A stretch of DNA of 64,000 bases, taken from the NCBI RefSeq assembly GCF_029784135.1, contig NC_073746.1, positions 145,890,556 through 145,954,555 of the forward strand, in the 5' to 3' direction. The notes under the pieces are model-generated. The model was given only the letters and a program-made list of their open reading frames with translations, searched no databases and was not told the origin of the DNA. The position numbers and the translations under genes are program-made. The stretch comes from Toxorhynchites rutilus septentrionalis. Its lineage: Eukaryota > Arthropoda > Insecta > Diptera > Culicidae. This document shows positions 44,711 to 56,398 of this stretch, one piece after another. The first letter of the stretch is position 1, and the number at the start of each line of letters is the position of its first letter.

Positions 44711-47700
44711 ATATTTTTTGTTTTCTGTCATCAATTATGCTAAATTGTGTTGGTCATCCAAGAAAGTCCGATATCACGAAACTGAAGATATCCGTTGATG
44801 ATCGGCACAGATGATGTTCAAATTTTATTCCTCCATTGCAAAAGGAGTCCGTCAACTGTTCCAGTTGATCGAAATGAGTGTGAACACAAACCTTCTAGCG
44901 GTTGCAGTAGAACCTCATCAACCATTTTTCGGTGACTTACGTTTCATTGAAACGAAAGTGCTGACGAGAGTTCACTGATTGTGTATTCAGCAAAATATTT
45001 TGATGTACGATTGTGCGAAAATTCTTTTGCAATGCATTGTGTTGCAGAATTGTTCAATTGTGGACGCTTATTACTCAGTCATTTCCTAATAGATTTGTGA
45101 TATTTTTGCATCGATCGATTTGACCAGTTGTTTATTTAATTGCCCTCTATAGAGAGAGAAATATAGCTGTGCAATGAAATATGCGTTCAATGCTTGATTT
45201 TCTGCTTAGCTAAATCCTACGTTAAGATTGGTTCAGTTTGCGTTCCCCTAGTTTTGGCGTTTAAAAGTAGCAATCGTTACGATTAATTGTTTCCATGCAG
45301 CAAGCAGCAAAATTAGTTTTCCGTGTGTTCAGTGTTTTACTAGAGGCTGAATGAACTGAAAAGTTGAGAGCCTCTTAAAATCAACGCATTATAATCAGTG
45401 TTATCGTGATGCTCTAGACAGCGAGCAGTGCGTGTTAGAGCTGAGAGGATAATTCGACGTTGTCTACAAGTTGCATTGGAAACGAATATTATTCGAAATT
45501 ATAACGATGATACAGGTTGCCACGATTTTTTTAGGTGCGAACAATATCGAATCGGTTTCGTGTGCTGTTGTTGTTTTCATATATCACTATCATTGTGAAG
45601 CCTTCTGCGCAAATTAGCCGCCCGCAAATCGCTCGCCCGAAATGTTTTGCAGGAGAAGATAAATATTGCAACATAATGGTCAGGAGGAGGCTCGAATATA
45701 TGTAGCGGTTTTCATACCGCTGAGTGTGTTTGTATATGATTGACGTAATGTTTGTTGATTTTAAGTGTGGTCAATGGTGGTGGTGGAGCAAATATAGAGT
45801 AGCCAGTGATTGCGGTGGGTGTCTAGAAGGAGAGATGGTGCGTTTATAAGGACATTCTCGACATTTGGGCAGCTTATGTATTGTTCTCGCTAGAGCAATA
45901 ATAAATCATACATCAACCATCTTCAGTTGCTCCTATAAAACACGCAAACCATCGAACCTTTTCGGGTCCACTAAAACTTTTTACTGAAGAGTTTTTTAAA
46001 AAATCTCGATGGATTCAAAAGTACTATCCTAAGTAATGAAAAGTGAATTCGTTTTTCACATTTTTGTGTGATTTAGGAATGTGATCGGACGTTCAATTTC
46101 CGTAAATTCGAGCATTGTTTCCGAACTAAAAGCGGCGTCAAAGTATAACACAATTCAAGTCGTATGTGAAGAAGATATTTCCAATGGATGAGGGCTGTGT
46201 TCTTTAATGGAAAACTGAAAATTTGAAAATTTGTTCCGCAGCGGTTGATTTATTGTATTGCGAATCTTTCGCTCCCCACCAAATATTTGTACTAAAGAGT
46301 TCGTTCTTGAATTTCTATAATTCCTTTCCGGTGATGATTTCGTATTACTATGGTAACAATGTGGTCATGTTACACCACCCTTCTAATTTGATCATAGAGC
46401 GGTTCGGGTCAACTTAGAGAGACTTGATTTTCTGTTCCATTCTTGTTGTAAATATTAGTAACTTTCTTTCGTAATGTTATAAGAAACATAAACATATTAA
46501 AAAAAATCCCAACCCTACACAACAAAAAGCAACCAACCAGCGATGAAATCTATGTGAAGTTTCCCAGTAAGTGCCTTATAAACGAAAATCATTTTTTATT
46601 TCATTATCCTTCAATGACTCCATCACCCAGTATTGGTCTCAATTAATAACACCACCGTTGGCTACCATTCGTCAATTTAATGGAATCAAGCGCTTTTTTA
46701 TTACCAAATTATTGTTCATCAAGCTTTTCTCCAGCCGAGACCATATTCTCTATCGATTCAACGCCGGGTTCCGCTTCTCATGTTCGGTTGATTGAATTTA
46801 TGCTAAGTATGTTGAAGCTATTTGCGCCAGGATGTTATTCGGGACGTCGAGATACCACGTGATGCTGGTACACTGCACGCAATGCTTTCGTATTTACGCA
46901 CCGCTATAAAAAATAACGAACGCTTTTCCGAATAACAATGCTGCTATGGCGTTTCGTGGATGGAATGGCATATTCCTGTGATTGCTGCATAATATTGTGG
47001 AGATGCACGTGTGTCCCGATTATTGGATTATCTGGAATCATGTTATTAACGGTGGGCGTTCGCGAAATCTTTTTTATTAATCTATTTACCGTGGCACCGG
47101 AAATTGAATATAAATGGTGCTATTTTTCAGTAGCAAGGGGCATAAAGAAACATTTCCAGGACAATGTAATGGCATATGATTTATTGACTGTACTGTTAGG
47201 GCCAATTGTTACAATACAATTATCTTCATCGCTCTTTTCATTCAGAGTTCTGTCCACCTGAAATTGAAATTCGGATGAGGACGTTAATATGACTATTGAA
47301 TAGAGTTTTTTCAAATGAGCAGCTCAACAAAAGTTTATCAGAGTGCTTTCTCTTATCGAGCATTCTTCGAGAGAATCAGCACCAAATTACATAATTTTTG
47401 GGTAAATAAACAGATATTATCGGTGGGAAATATCACAAATGGTTATCTCAATAATAAGGGGAATGGGAATGAAATCTATGAATTTACGAACTCAAACATT
47501 CCTCTCACTCTGTACGGGTTCGAAAAAATATTCACTCGCACCCACCCTATTCTACAGCTGCTAGATTTCCTCATTTTAGTCTGCCTATTAGTCGTTATAA
47601 CTGTTCAATTGATGAATCATACTTCAAAGGCTGTTTGTATTCCAATCAAAAAATGTAACGAAAATAAGTCCCCAGACATGAGTCGGATTACAACTTCGCA

Positions 47701-48202
47701 GATAGAACTGGCGAACATTTGAGGATCACTCACAACAGCAAATGGTGTCGGTAGAATTAAAATCATACGACCATACCCTCTAAATGCTAGTGCTCCGATG
47801 AAAAATAGGCAAATGTATCGCACAAAATTTCGCGCCTTCTTCCAACGATTACATCCTTTAAATCAACCGGGAGGAAGTCGAATAAATTTTCAGTGAGAAG
47901 TGAAAAATGGCAGCGATTTCACCATGTTCTGGTATTTGTCTCATGGAGCTATCAACTAAAGCGGAAATAGAATCAATTGTGCCACGAGAGGTTTTTTTTG
48001 TCTTTATATTTGCTGCTAATAACATGGCACATTTTATCAATGAAAATTATCGCTTATCTGACAAGTAAGGTTATTGAAATAAATAACGATGATAAAATAT
48101 TTTATACCGAACTGAGCGGAAAATGAGGAAATATGGAACGATGTAAATTATTTCCGTTTTCCAATTTGGGGAACAATTAAAAAATAGAAATTGTGAAATT
48201 GT
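44711..48202. other. Long stretch, possible decayed coding of unknown nature
   Basis: A plus-strand frame with only a few stops spans 46680-47261 (including a hydrophobic stretch LSGIMLLTVGVREIFFINLF). A 135-codon open frame lies at 47315-47722 with one likely membrane helix (ILQLLDFLILVCLLVVITVQ) followed by a Cys-Ile-Pro motif. The opposite strand is also open over 47823-47617 and 48040-47858. No family was recognised and no splice structure could be established. Nothing else was seen in 44.7-46.2 kb. Confidence 0.3.
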
Positions 48203-48480
48203 GCACACGTGGCCGAGTGGTTAGCGTCTCACATTATCATGCCGGGTGTTCGGGTTCGATTCCCGTTCTGGTCGGGGTATTTTTCTTCAAAGAAATTTCT
48301 TCCGAATTGCACTGTGGTCACGCGTATTCTAGAGCTTACCCCTCGGAATACATTCGAGGCGTGTTATTTGGCTTAAGAAATCTCAACTATGTGTTAATAA
48401 ATGACGCTAGTTGATGCATACATTGAGACGGCAAAGTTCCACAGGGAACGTTAACGCCATTCAAGAAGTAAGAAATAGCT
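48203..48480 (+). mobile_element. tRNA-derived SINE, third family
   Basis: The tRNA-like head has an A box TGGCCGAGTGG (48210-48220) and a B box GGTTCGATTCC (48253-48263). A body follows (ACTGTGGTCACGCGTATTCT, GTGTTATTTGGC, GAGACGGCAAAGTTCC), ending near CCATTCAAGAAGTAAG. The head does not fold as a complete tRNA (no matching acceptor stem), so this is a SINE and not a tRNA gene. From memory, mosquito genomes hold very similar elements ending in GAA repeats. Confidence 0.75.
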
Positions 48481-48509
48481 CCAGGACTCAATCTCCGTCA
48501 CAACATTTA

Positions 48510-48557
48510 TGGCTACATCCGTGGTTACATCCGTGGTTACATCCGTGGTTACATCCG
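48510..48557. repeat. Four tandem copies of a 12-bp unit
   Basis: TGGYTACATCCG repeated four times with one C/T difference in the first unit. Confidence 0.95.
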
Positions 48558-49543
48558 TCAGAAAACGTCATTCAAAGCATTTATTTATGTAAATCGCTAC
48601 GATGTATGGGTTCCACCCTATTTTATCGAAAAACGTTTAATGGATCGCGTCTCCATCCACGAATCGCTTTATAAACGCAACGATATCGAGCAATTTTTCA
48701 AGCAGATCGTGACAGTTGATGATAAATGTCCAGGATGTAGATATAGCACCGTCGGATTATAAGATCTGCAAAACTTTCTTGATGGGTAAAAACTTCGACT
48801 CTTTGAATAACATAAACAAGCACAAGTTTCCCTACGTGAAACCAAATAAGTTCTGGGAGCATACAATTCTCTGATCTGAATAAATGTATGTTTGCCTCTA
48901 AAATTATGCCGTCGAGTTTATCCTAAAAGTCGGTATGAACTTTCCGGACAACACTCATTAAATGTAAATGAATAGACAAAGTGTGAATGCTGCAATCTCT
49001 GGAATATCATTAAAGTAACCTATATGACATGAGCACACCTTGTAAACAGCAGTAGTCACGTTTCGATTTTTTGCGTCGTAAGAGATATTCTCGAAATCCC
49101 AACATAGCAAGGGTACCATTAGTGCGGTCGAATTCTGCAGCCAACGCTCGCAGGCTGTATCACGCAAGAAGAGCAGAGGCCCATTTCTGATACTGTTATG
49201 GATATCAGGATCTGACTTTTTCGGTTCCGATTGGACATTGGACTGACGTTCGCTGCTCCACTGTCATAGGAAGGGGTTTCCAAAACGAACAAGGTTTACA
49301 GTTCAGGTTGTTAGTGTTGAGCCCGAATCTCGGTATAAACATCTACATAAATGTGTGGATATGCAGTCAAATTAAGGATACGAGGATACGATTGGACCAA
49401 TGCTTTTGATTGGATGATGGCAACCCCACAGAATGGAATCATTAAACGAGGGTTTCAGATTATGACGAATCTCAGTGCGCAAACAAATTGTCGCATTTGG
49501 AAGTTATAATCACTGCTGGCACTTTGTCACAAGCACTGTGTAG
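48558..49543. other. No recognisable gene
   Basis: Short frames only. No repeat matches were seen. Confidence 0.45.
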
Positions 49544-50704
49544 AGGAACCCGGGGCAAGAGTGCCATACGGGACAAGAGTGCCCATCTGATTATTTTGCC
49601 TATTTCCATCTTTTACAATTTTTGAAATACAGAACAATGTTTTATACAGATACTGCATATATCTCACATATTATCAGCCAGAACCTTAAATATTTTTTAT
49701 TGGAAAACAGATAAATACTAACTGAGCTTCTTACAACTGCAATATATATATATAAGAACGCACAGGCGCTAATTAACGAAATACCCTCAGTTTCTATATG
49801 TTTGCATGACTCCACCCGTAAATACAAATAGAATAATCTTTTTTTTTCAACTTACTGTATGAACTAATTTAAATCGTACGCATTTATTTCGATGAAAAAA
49901 AATTGTTATCTCTCAACTTCCGGGGCAAAAAGAGCCATTATTATCGGGGTAAAAATGCCATAGTCGTAATCTCGAATCCGATCTGTCAAACGCAAATGGT
50001 GTAATCGTGGTTGTGTTTGTTGTGGTCATGGTTTGTAAATATGAACGGATTTCGTTTCGAAACCAGTGACAGATGGAAACTATGGTTGTTGCCGTACATT
50101 CTGTAAATCATGGAGACGAGCAGCGGAGGAATATAGTTTACCCAGAAGAACATTGGCTGAATATGTGCAGAAGTTAGGCCGTTTTAAAACTGTGTTTTCT
50201 AAATGACAGGAGGAGTAACTCGTGAGTCACATCCTTAATATAAGTTATTTTATGGGCTGACAACACACGACATCCCGAACCAAGGGTATAAAATCGCAGA
50301 GTGAAATAATTTAGATTACTCTTTCGACAAAACATCCAAATTTACCGGAGAAGATTGGCTTGCCGGTTTTCGTGAACGCCACCAGAACTTGAGTTTGCGT
50401 TCTTTGGAATCACCGTGAATTTCACAGTGCTTTTTTCATCAAAAGTTATATTTTTAAAAGATTGGCACTCTTGCCCCGTACTGGAAAAATACAAGCCAAA
50501 AATATCGTTTTTGTAAATTAAACATTTTCATAGTAAACATAACTTTTGAACAATTTGATGCATAGCTACACCTAAATAGGAGTATAAATGAACAAACCAG
50601 CAAAAAAAAAATAAATGGAAACAATACAACAAAAGAGCATTCAAAAACGAGTATTAGCATAATGCCGGGTTCCTGGTGGCAGGTGGCACTCTTGCCGGGT
50701 TCCT
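49544..50704 (+). mobile_element. pogo-like TIR element
   Basis: The left AGGAACCCGGGGCAAGAGTG and the inverted right AGGAACCCGGCAAGAGTGCC are shared apart from a 2-base gap. A GGCAAGAGTGCC-type word recurs: twice at the left end (49553-49593), degenerate near 49921-49964, and inverted near 50463-50482 and 50683-50696. The interior holds a recognisable pogo/CENP-B-type transposase N-terminus. A TA or other target duplication could not be made out. Confidence 0.7.
50102..50420 (+). pseudogene. pogo/Tigger-type transposase N-terminal remnant
   Basis: The frame from 50102 reads AAEEYSLPRRTLAEYVQKLG, then RFKTVFSK, then stops interrupting QEE.LVSHIL. This corresponds to the first helix-turn-helix (Psq-like) domain of pogo transposases. 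At 50335-50415 the frame reads SKFTGEDWLAGFRERHQNLS, the end of the CENP-B-type DNA-binding domain (families read AG.DWL..F..RHP.LS.R). The DDE catalytic domain is absent, so this is an internally deleted copy. Such N-terminal domains bind the element's own terminal repeats. Confidence 0.8.
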
Positions 50705-50958
50705 TGCATCATTCACTTATCAAACACGCGAACAAGGGAATGCTATAAAATCAAGCGGAACTTTATATAGATTTATTAGGCTGTCAAAAAAGTCCTGCGG
50801 TATTTCCGCGAGGTGTCGTTGTAAGCGCGTAGTTCTAGTTGTATTCATTGTATCGAGTCATACTATAGCTTGTTGGAAAGGTATTTTTGCGCGCTATAAT
50901 ACAGTCCTTGACAGTGTTTTGTTTGGTTATGTCGTTCGTGAGTTATAGTGTCGCAAAT

Positions 50959-51965
50959 ATGGAGCAAAATAAAGAGAAAATCCGACATATTTTACAGTAC
51001 TACTATGACAAAGGCAAAAATGCATCTCAAGCTGCCAATAAAATTTGTGCAGTTTATGGACCCGATACAGTTTCCATTTCCACCGCACAACGATGGTTTT
51101 AACGTGTTCGTTCTGGTCGTCGAAGATGCGCCACGCTCCGGAAGGCCTGTCGTCGAAAATTGCGACAAAATCTCTGAATTAGCCGAGAAAGATCTGCATA
51201 GTAGCAGCCGTAGCATCGGCCAAGAGCTGGGGATAAGTCATCAAACCGTTATTAACCATTTGAAGAAGCTTGGATTCGCAATAAAAGCTCGATGTATGGG
51301 TGCCACACACGTTGACGCAAAAAACATCTTTGACCGTATCGACGCATGTGAATCGCTGCTGAATCGCAACAAAATCGACCCGTTTCTGAAGCGGATGGTG
51401 ACTGGCGATGAAAAGTGGGTCACTTACGACAACGTGAAGCACAAACGGTCGTGGTTGAAGCCCGGCTCAGATGGTGGCCAAGCCCTCATTAACGGCCAGG
51501 AAGGTTCTGCTGTGTGTTTGGTGGGATTGTCAAGGAATAATCTATTATGAGCTGTTTCCCTATGACCAAACGCTCAATTCGGACCTGTACTGCCAACAAC
51601 TGGACCGCTTGAAGGTAGCATTCATGAAGAAGAGGCCATCTTTGATAAACAGAGGCCGCATTGTCTTCCATCAGGACAACGCCAGGCCACACACTCCTTT
51701 GACGCGCCAGAAGCTCCGGGAGCTCGGATGGGAGGTTCTTTTGCATCCGTCGTATAGTCCGGACCTTACACCAAGTGACTACCACCTGTTTTTGTCCATG
51801 GCGAACGAGCTAGGTAGTCAGAAGTTAGCCACAAAAGAGGCCTGTGAAAATTGGCTATCCGAGTTTTTTGCCAATAAGGAAGCGAGCTTCTATAACAGGG
51901 GTATTATGAAGTTGGCATCTCGTTGGGAACAAGTCATCGAACAAAACGGCCCATATTTGACTTAA
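50959..51965 (+). pseudogene. Mariner transposase (irritans-like), disabled
   Basis: Starts at ATG 50959 (MEQNKEKIRHILQYYYDKGK). The N-terminal DNA-binding half includes GPDTVSISTAQRWF, an in-frame TAA at 51100-51102, then after a shift near 51115 DAPRSGRPVVENCDKISELA and SRSIGQELGISHQTVINHLK. The first catalytic D is in MVTGDEKWVTYDN. A second shift occurs near 51470. HQDNARPHT (second D) and SPDLTPSDYHLF (third D) follow, then EQNGPYLT and a stop at 51963-51965. Only 33 residues separate the second and third D, one fewer than normal for mariner. A codon is missing after HTPL relative to the relic at 64-1070. All these changes would abolish function. Confidence 0.93.
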
Positions 51966-51972
51966 AACAGAT

Positions 51973-52166
51973 TTTTTTTTTATTCTCTCTTCTGTGAATC
52001 CCATATCTGTAATAACAACTACAGAACATGGAATTATTATATAGAAATAAGGAGAGATTAAGATGATTAGGATTTATTTTTGTAGTCCTCACCAACAATC
52101 CCGGGCTCGTTGGTATGGCTCATGGGTATACATACAGGTATGTAGGTAGGTGGGTAGGTAGATATC
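51973..52166 (-). mobile_element. 194-bp retroinsertion in the mariner 3' UTR
   Basis: TGACTTAAAACAGAT (51958-51972) and TGACTTAAAACGGAT (52167-52181) are a 15-bp target duplication with one mismatch. The insert's left edge is a T-run, so on the minus strand it ends GAGAGAATAAAAAAAAAA, a poly-A tail. The target includes the transposase stop codon. The source element was not identified. Confidence 0.8.
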
Positions 52167-52249
52167 TGACTTAAAACGGATGATTGTAACTAATTTTATG
52201 AACAAATGAAAATTCAAAAAAAATACCGCAGGACTTTTTTGACAGCATA

Positions 52250-53296
52250 ATATTTTCGTGGTATGATTTTGATTTTTATCCTGTTTTATGTAGATTGTCA
52301 CAAACAGAAATGCAAATATTGTCCAATATTAAGCTCACTAAGACGAAGCTATCACTGTTAACAGCTTTCTGATTGATTGTATATTTTGTTTTGTGGTGAA
52401 CGACGTTTTAAGAGGCATATAATTCTAAATTGAAATGAAACACAGATGAATGGTGATCAATGCTATGAATTCGACTTTATTATAAAGATAATTTCTGCCA
52501 CCGTTGGTGCCCATTCAAGTTATTTTGGTGTATTATAGCGAATTCATTTTTAAAACTGAGTTAGTGCCAAACTGGTTCTGTAATAAAAAAAACCTTTTCA
52601 GTTTCACGAATGCGGTGGTTTGCTGGTGTGCGTTAAATCGTTTGATTTGTTTATATTTGCGACGACAAATGTACAGTGTCGATGTCTGGTGGCGATATTA
52701 GTGCTTGGGAGGTAAATTATTCTCTATTAGATCAGAAGGGCCAAATCCAGTGTAAAAATATAAAAGTTTGATTGAAAGTTTTTACTTCATATTGTTTGAT
52801 TACCTAACACATGTAGTCCTGACACTCACTTAACCATTTGTCGATGCATTTCCTGTTTGTTCCACAAATAATTACTATTATAATGTAAAATCATCATTAG
52901 ACACAGTTTTCGTTCAATATGTTTCTGCGATATCGATAAAAAACCTCTTATTTCATCACATAAAATAAATATTCGATACGTTAAAGTAAATTTTCATTCA
53001 TAATTTTTATTTTGAAAGCATGTTTATTCCACCTGAATATCTATCATTATTTTCCCATTCCAATGAATGCACACGAAGCATAATGCCGTCTACGCGAATA
53101 TATTCTTCAAAATCAGAATCCGAATTGGATTACGATTCCAATAATACAAAAGCAGCAGGTTTTCGTATTTCATAGTCTTTATTTTTAGATTTTCCAAAAC
53201 AATACTCGGAACTTGACAGTTCAGTATAGTTGTATTGGTGAACCCGAGTGCCAACCCGTGAAACATCTCAGTGCGAAACTAACAGCTTTCGGGGCG
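52250..53296. other. No recognisable gene
   Basis: AT-rich with short frames only. Confidence 0.45.
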
Positions 53297-53317
53297 AACC
53301 TAGTGTGACACTAGGTT
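53297..53317. other. Near-perfect palindrome
   Basis: AACCTAGTGT, one base, then ACACTAGGTT (10-bp arms). A diverged second copy of the surrounding 40 bp (GTGTGGCACTGGGTTTGAAA) follows at about 53357, so it lies in a short tandem duplication. Confidence 0.75.
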
Positions 53318-53599
53318 GAAACTGAGTGAATAAAAAAACGTTTTGGCAGCAGTTAGTGTGGCACTGGGTTTGAAACTGAATAAAAACGAATTCGATATTA
53401 GTTGAGCTTGCGAGCTTTCCATTACGACGGCGTTTTGGTTAAAGGTCTTGAGTTTATAATCGATTCGGTTTTGCAAATATCTGGAAACCTCCACCCTATG
53501 TCCTTCTCCTGGCGTGAAGCTTTTTTTCAGAAGAGCCGCTATTCGCGGACAGTTAAAATGCAGTTAAAAAGCTAACTTGCGACTTAGCTTAACGAAGAA

Positions 53600-54565
53600 C
53601 GGAATCATATTTCATTCACCACTGTTTTCACATACCATTCGATTATAAGTTTCGTTAAGTCGTGATTCGTCGGTAGAATAATCGGGTATCCCGCCTCATA
53701 CGATGCACAAGGTGATGTTTCTAATCTTCTAGTCATCCGAATGACACCGGCAAAAAAAAGTTTCCTCGATGTACTTTTTGGATCATTCCTGACTTTTGGG
53801 ACTAGTACAGACTCTTCAGAAGACGGTTCACATTCACTTATCCGAAAACGGTTGATGAAATGGAATACGTAGTACACACTTCGAAGTAGTCCACTTGGAA
53901 AACCTGGTGCAATCGACAACTCTCGGCCGTATGACTACGCGATGTACATTTATGGGACGTAATTTCTCTGAAACTTCGATAGGTTCTTGCAGCTTTTCAG
54001 TTGGTCAAGATTCCTCATGACAAAACAGTACTATAATCGCTCCATTTGAATCGATGATCTGCATGGAGCGTATAATTCTATTTGATGGACTTCATCAAAC
54101 GTGCTCTCATGTAGTGGCTTGTAACGGCTTGTGTTTCATAACAGGAAATTTATAACGAATTTAACGGAGCAACTTTAGTTTCGGATCCCACTAGTATACA
54201 ATGTACTAGCCCACGACTTGTGTATCTCCAATGATTGATAGCTGATCGGTTGATATCCAGGAAAGTAACTCTGGGAAGCTCGAAATTCAGCCAGACTCCG
54301 CAGCTTTGATTCCACGGTGTTAACATTCCGTTCGGTATAATTATCTTACCGTGTACCAAAAGATGGGAAATGAGACCGATCGGAGGATGTTGCTTCTCTA
54401 ACCGGTGTAGGTGCACATGAAGAACATGAATACGTCTTTGTCAGGTTTATTAACGATGACCTAAGCTGTGTCCGAAAATTGTCTGCTCCATTCGTCTGCA
54501 TTTTTTATGTTCCATAAAATGTGCAAGACATGGGGAACAGGTGAACCCGAAAATCATTACATCCA
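53600..54565 (-). pseudogene. BEL/Pao retrotransposon pol remnant (RT end to integrase zinc domain)
   Basis: Read on the minus strand in shifting frames, the order is that of Pao/BEL pol. MIFGFTCSPCLAHFME near 54558 (reverse-transcriptase block, families read MIFGA.CSP..A) comes first. Next is PPIGLISHLLVHGKIIIPNG near 54385 (families read DPLGL.SP...R.KI). A segment with GSETKVAPLN near 54180 (families read KSRVAPLK) follows. Last is SYEAGYPIILPTNHDLTKLI near 53690-53650, the start of the HHCC zinc-binding integrase domain. Stops and frameshifts are frequent, and no long terminal repeats were found near it. It is an old, partial copy. Confidence 0.75.
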
Positions 54566-55530
54566 TGATAGAGGTAGCATAGAGTTATACTTACTGAACA
54601 GAAACGTCTGTAAACACAGATCCACCACATAAGAGGCTCTCAATTGTAATACAACCAAATTCAGTAATCACAGCTATTTTGTAGATGCCATTAACCATTT
54701 CATTGTGGCTGGCATCATTTTCAAAGGATAACAGACCAAAATTTCCACTGGCCCATTAAATATTGTCGTCACACACTGTACGGGGTCTCTGACGACGCTG
54801 TAGAGCAGCGGTACTCAACCTTTTTTTTCACAGGGGCCACAAAAACGTTTCAGTTCGCGTACCGCAAAAAAAATGGATAAGGCTGGTATCCAAGCCATGC
54901 CAGAAATTCAAGAATGAAGATCTTTAGTACAAACATTTGATAGCGCTGACAAAGGCTGATGAATGAATACCTTCACTGAGTGAAAATTTCGAAAAGCAAT
55001 AAAACGCCAGTTTGCGAAGATTTCTAAATCAACTCTCAGAATGAACATGTGCTGTTGATTGCTCGTTGTCTAGAGCGATACTGACACATTGAATTTACTG
55101 AACATCCAAGTAATTTTTAAGTATTATTCAGCAAAACAACATTTCCAACGCTCCCCGAAAAAACGTCCGAAGAACACAGCACCAGAAAATCCGAATCGAA
55201 TCGGGTGTGTAGTTGCGAAGCAGCGTCGACAGCAACCGGTGCGGAACAAATTTTCACATTCAGTTTTCCACCAAAGAACGCAGCTCTCCTCGCTGAAAAT
55301 ACCTTCTTCACATCCGACCTGAAGTTCGTTGCACTTTGACGTTACTTTTTTGCACTTTGACGTCACTCGAATCCGCCAAAATGATTAGATCAGATTGGAA
55401 AAAGTCACCAATAAGTCATTCACGTTATATCTGTAATCCTGCTAGCAACCAGATGGCAGCGGCATCGAGACTTATTGCCATTGCACAAGCGCGTTCAGTG
55501 ATTCAATCATAAACAGTCTATGTGTCCTAT
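54566..55530. other. Unassigned; possible hAT-like end near 54808
   Basis: CAGCGGTACTCAACCTTTTT followed by GGGCCACAAAAACG near 54807-54851 resembles the start of some hAT MITEs (CAGGGGTTCTCAACCTTT), but no inverted partner was found. Overlapping frames on both strands at 55089-55366 have no recognised motif. Confidence 0.35.
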
Positions 55531-55534
55531 TTAA

Positions 55535-56084
55535 CCTTTCGCGGTCGTATTAAATTTGGGCATGGGTCAGAATTATTTTTCCTTCAAAAAGAAGTGCAAC
55601 ATGCAAGATTATGAAAAAATCATTTTTTTTGTGAACTTGTATATGTATTAACTTAACAATGTATTTTAATGTGATGTTTTTATATAAAAAAGATGTTGTC
55701 GTTTGAGACACTCATGCGATTATTCAAACAACACGAGGCATTTATGCAAACAGTAGTTATAATACTTATGAGCAGTCTTTTCCAAAGTGTGTTACAATGG
55801 CTAAATTCTGCTAAATTCTGTCCCACATTCCTATGCATTGAACGCATTGTGCGTTGTCTTGTTTGATACTAAGTACCGTTATCGATTACTCATCGGAGCA
55901 CCGTATTGATTCGTGAACAGGTTCACTAGACATCAAGCTTCGTTCAGGAAAACCATAAACTGATACTTGGTTGAGTAAAATATAAGATTAGTATGGTTTC
56001 TTGCTGTGGTGGCTAAGAGCAGACAAACGACCAGAACGGTAAAAAAGGTATGGTGGCTGAGAGCAGACAAACGACCACAAAGAG
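55535..56084. mobile_element. TTAA-flanked MITE
   Basis: TTAA at 55531-55534 and 56085-56088. The ends CCTTTCGCGGTCGT and (inverted) CTCTTTGTGGTCGT agree at 10 of 14. Near the right end a word GGTGGCTRAGAGCAGACAAA is repeated directly (about 56009 and 56052). No coding was seen. Confidence 0.6.
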
Positions 56085-56398
56085 TTAATATTTCTCTTCT
56101 GTTTTGCTTCTGTCCGTTATTATAAGCTCACATTATGCTTACTTCGCACATATTCTACGAATGCATTCAGACCCGAAAATTTTGTCCATTCAAAACGGTA
56201 GCTAAATATAAACTGAGGTTGGTTAGTACGAGCACAATATTCATAGAGACTTTACGACCATCCGACTGCCGTGACCACTAGACGGCATGAAATGCGACGC
56301 GGTGCCTCCACTGAATAAAATTGCACCACTGTTTGCGATATGATTGTTTGGGAATCTTTCCTATTAATTTGTGTATTTGGAATCAAAATACATCAATG

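Larger units (their letters stand above)
50779..52247 (+). mobile_element. Full-length mariner element with both terminal repeats
   Basis: The left end GGCTGTCAAAAAAGTCCTGC (50779) is matched inverted at the right end (52246 back to 52221). TA flanks at 50777-50778 and 52248-52249. 26 bp are shared, ending GCGGTATTT. Subtracting the 194-bp retroinsertion and its duplicated target leaves about 1.26 kb, normal for mariner. It carries one dead transposase gene. Confidence 0.95.

Noticed and set aside
48193..48280. tRNA gene at the A/B-box sequence
   Set aside because: The B box and A box are good, but the acceptor stem does not pair and the sequence continues into a SINE body.
48411..48674. Open frame with repeated WLHP
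   Set aside because: The repeat is the four-fold 12-bp tandem unit, with no further coding support.
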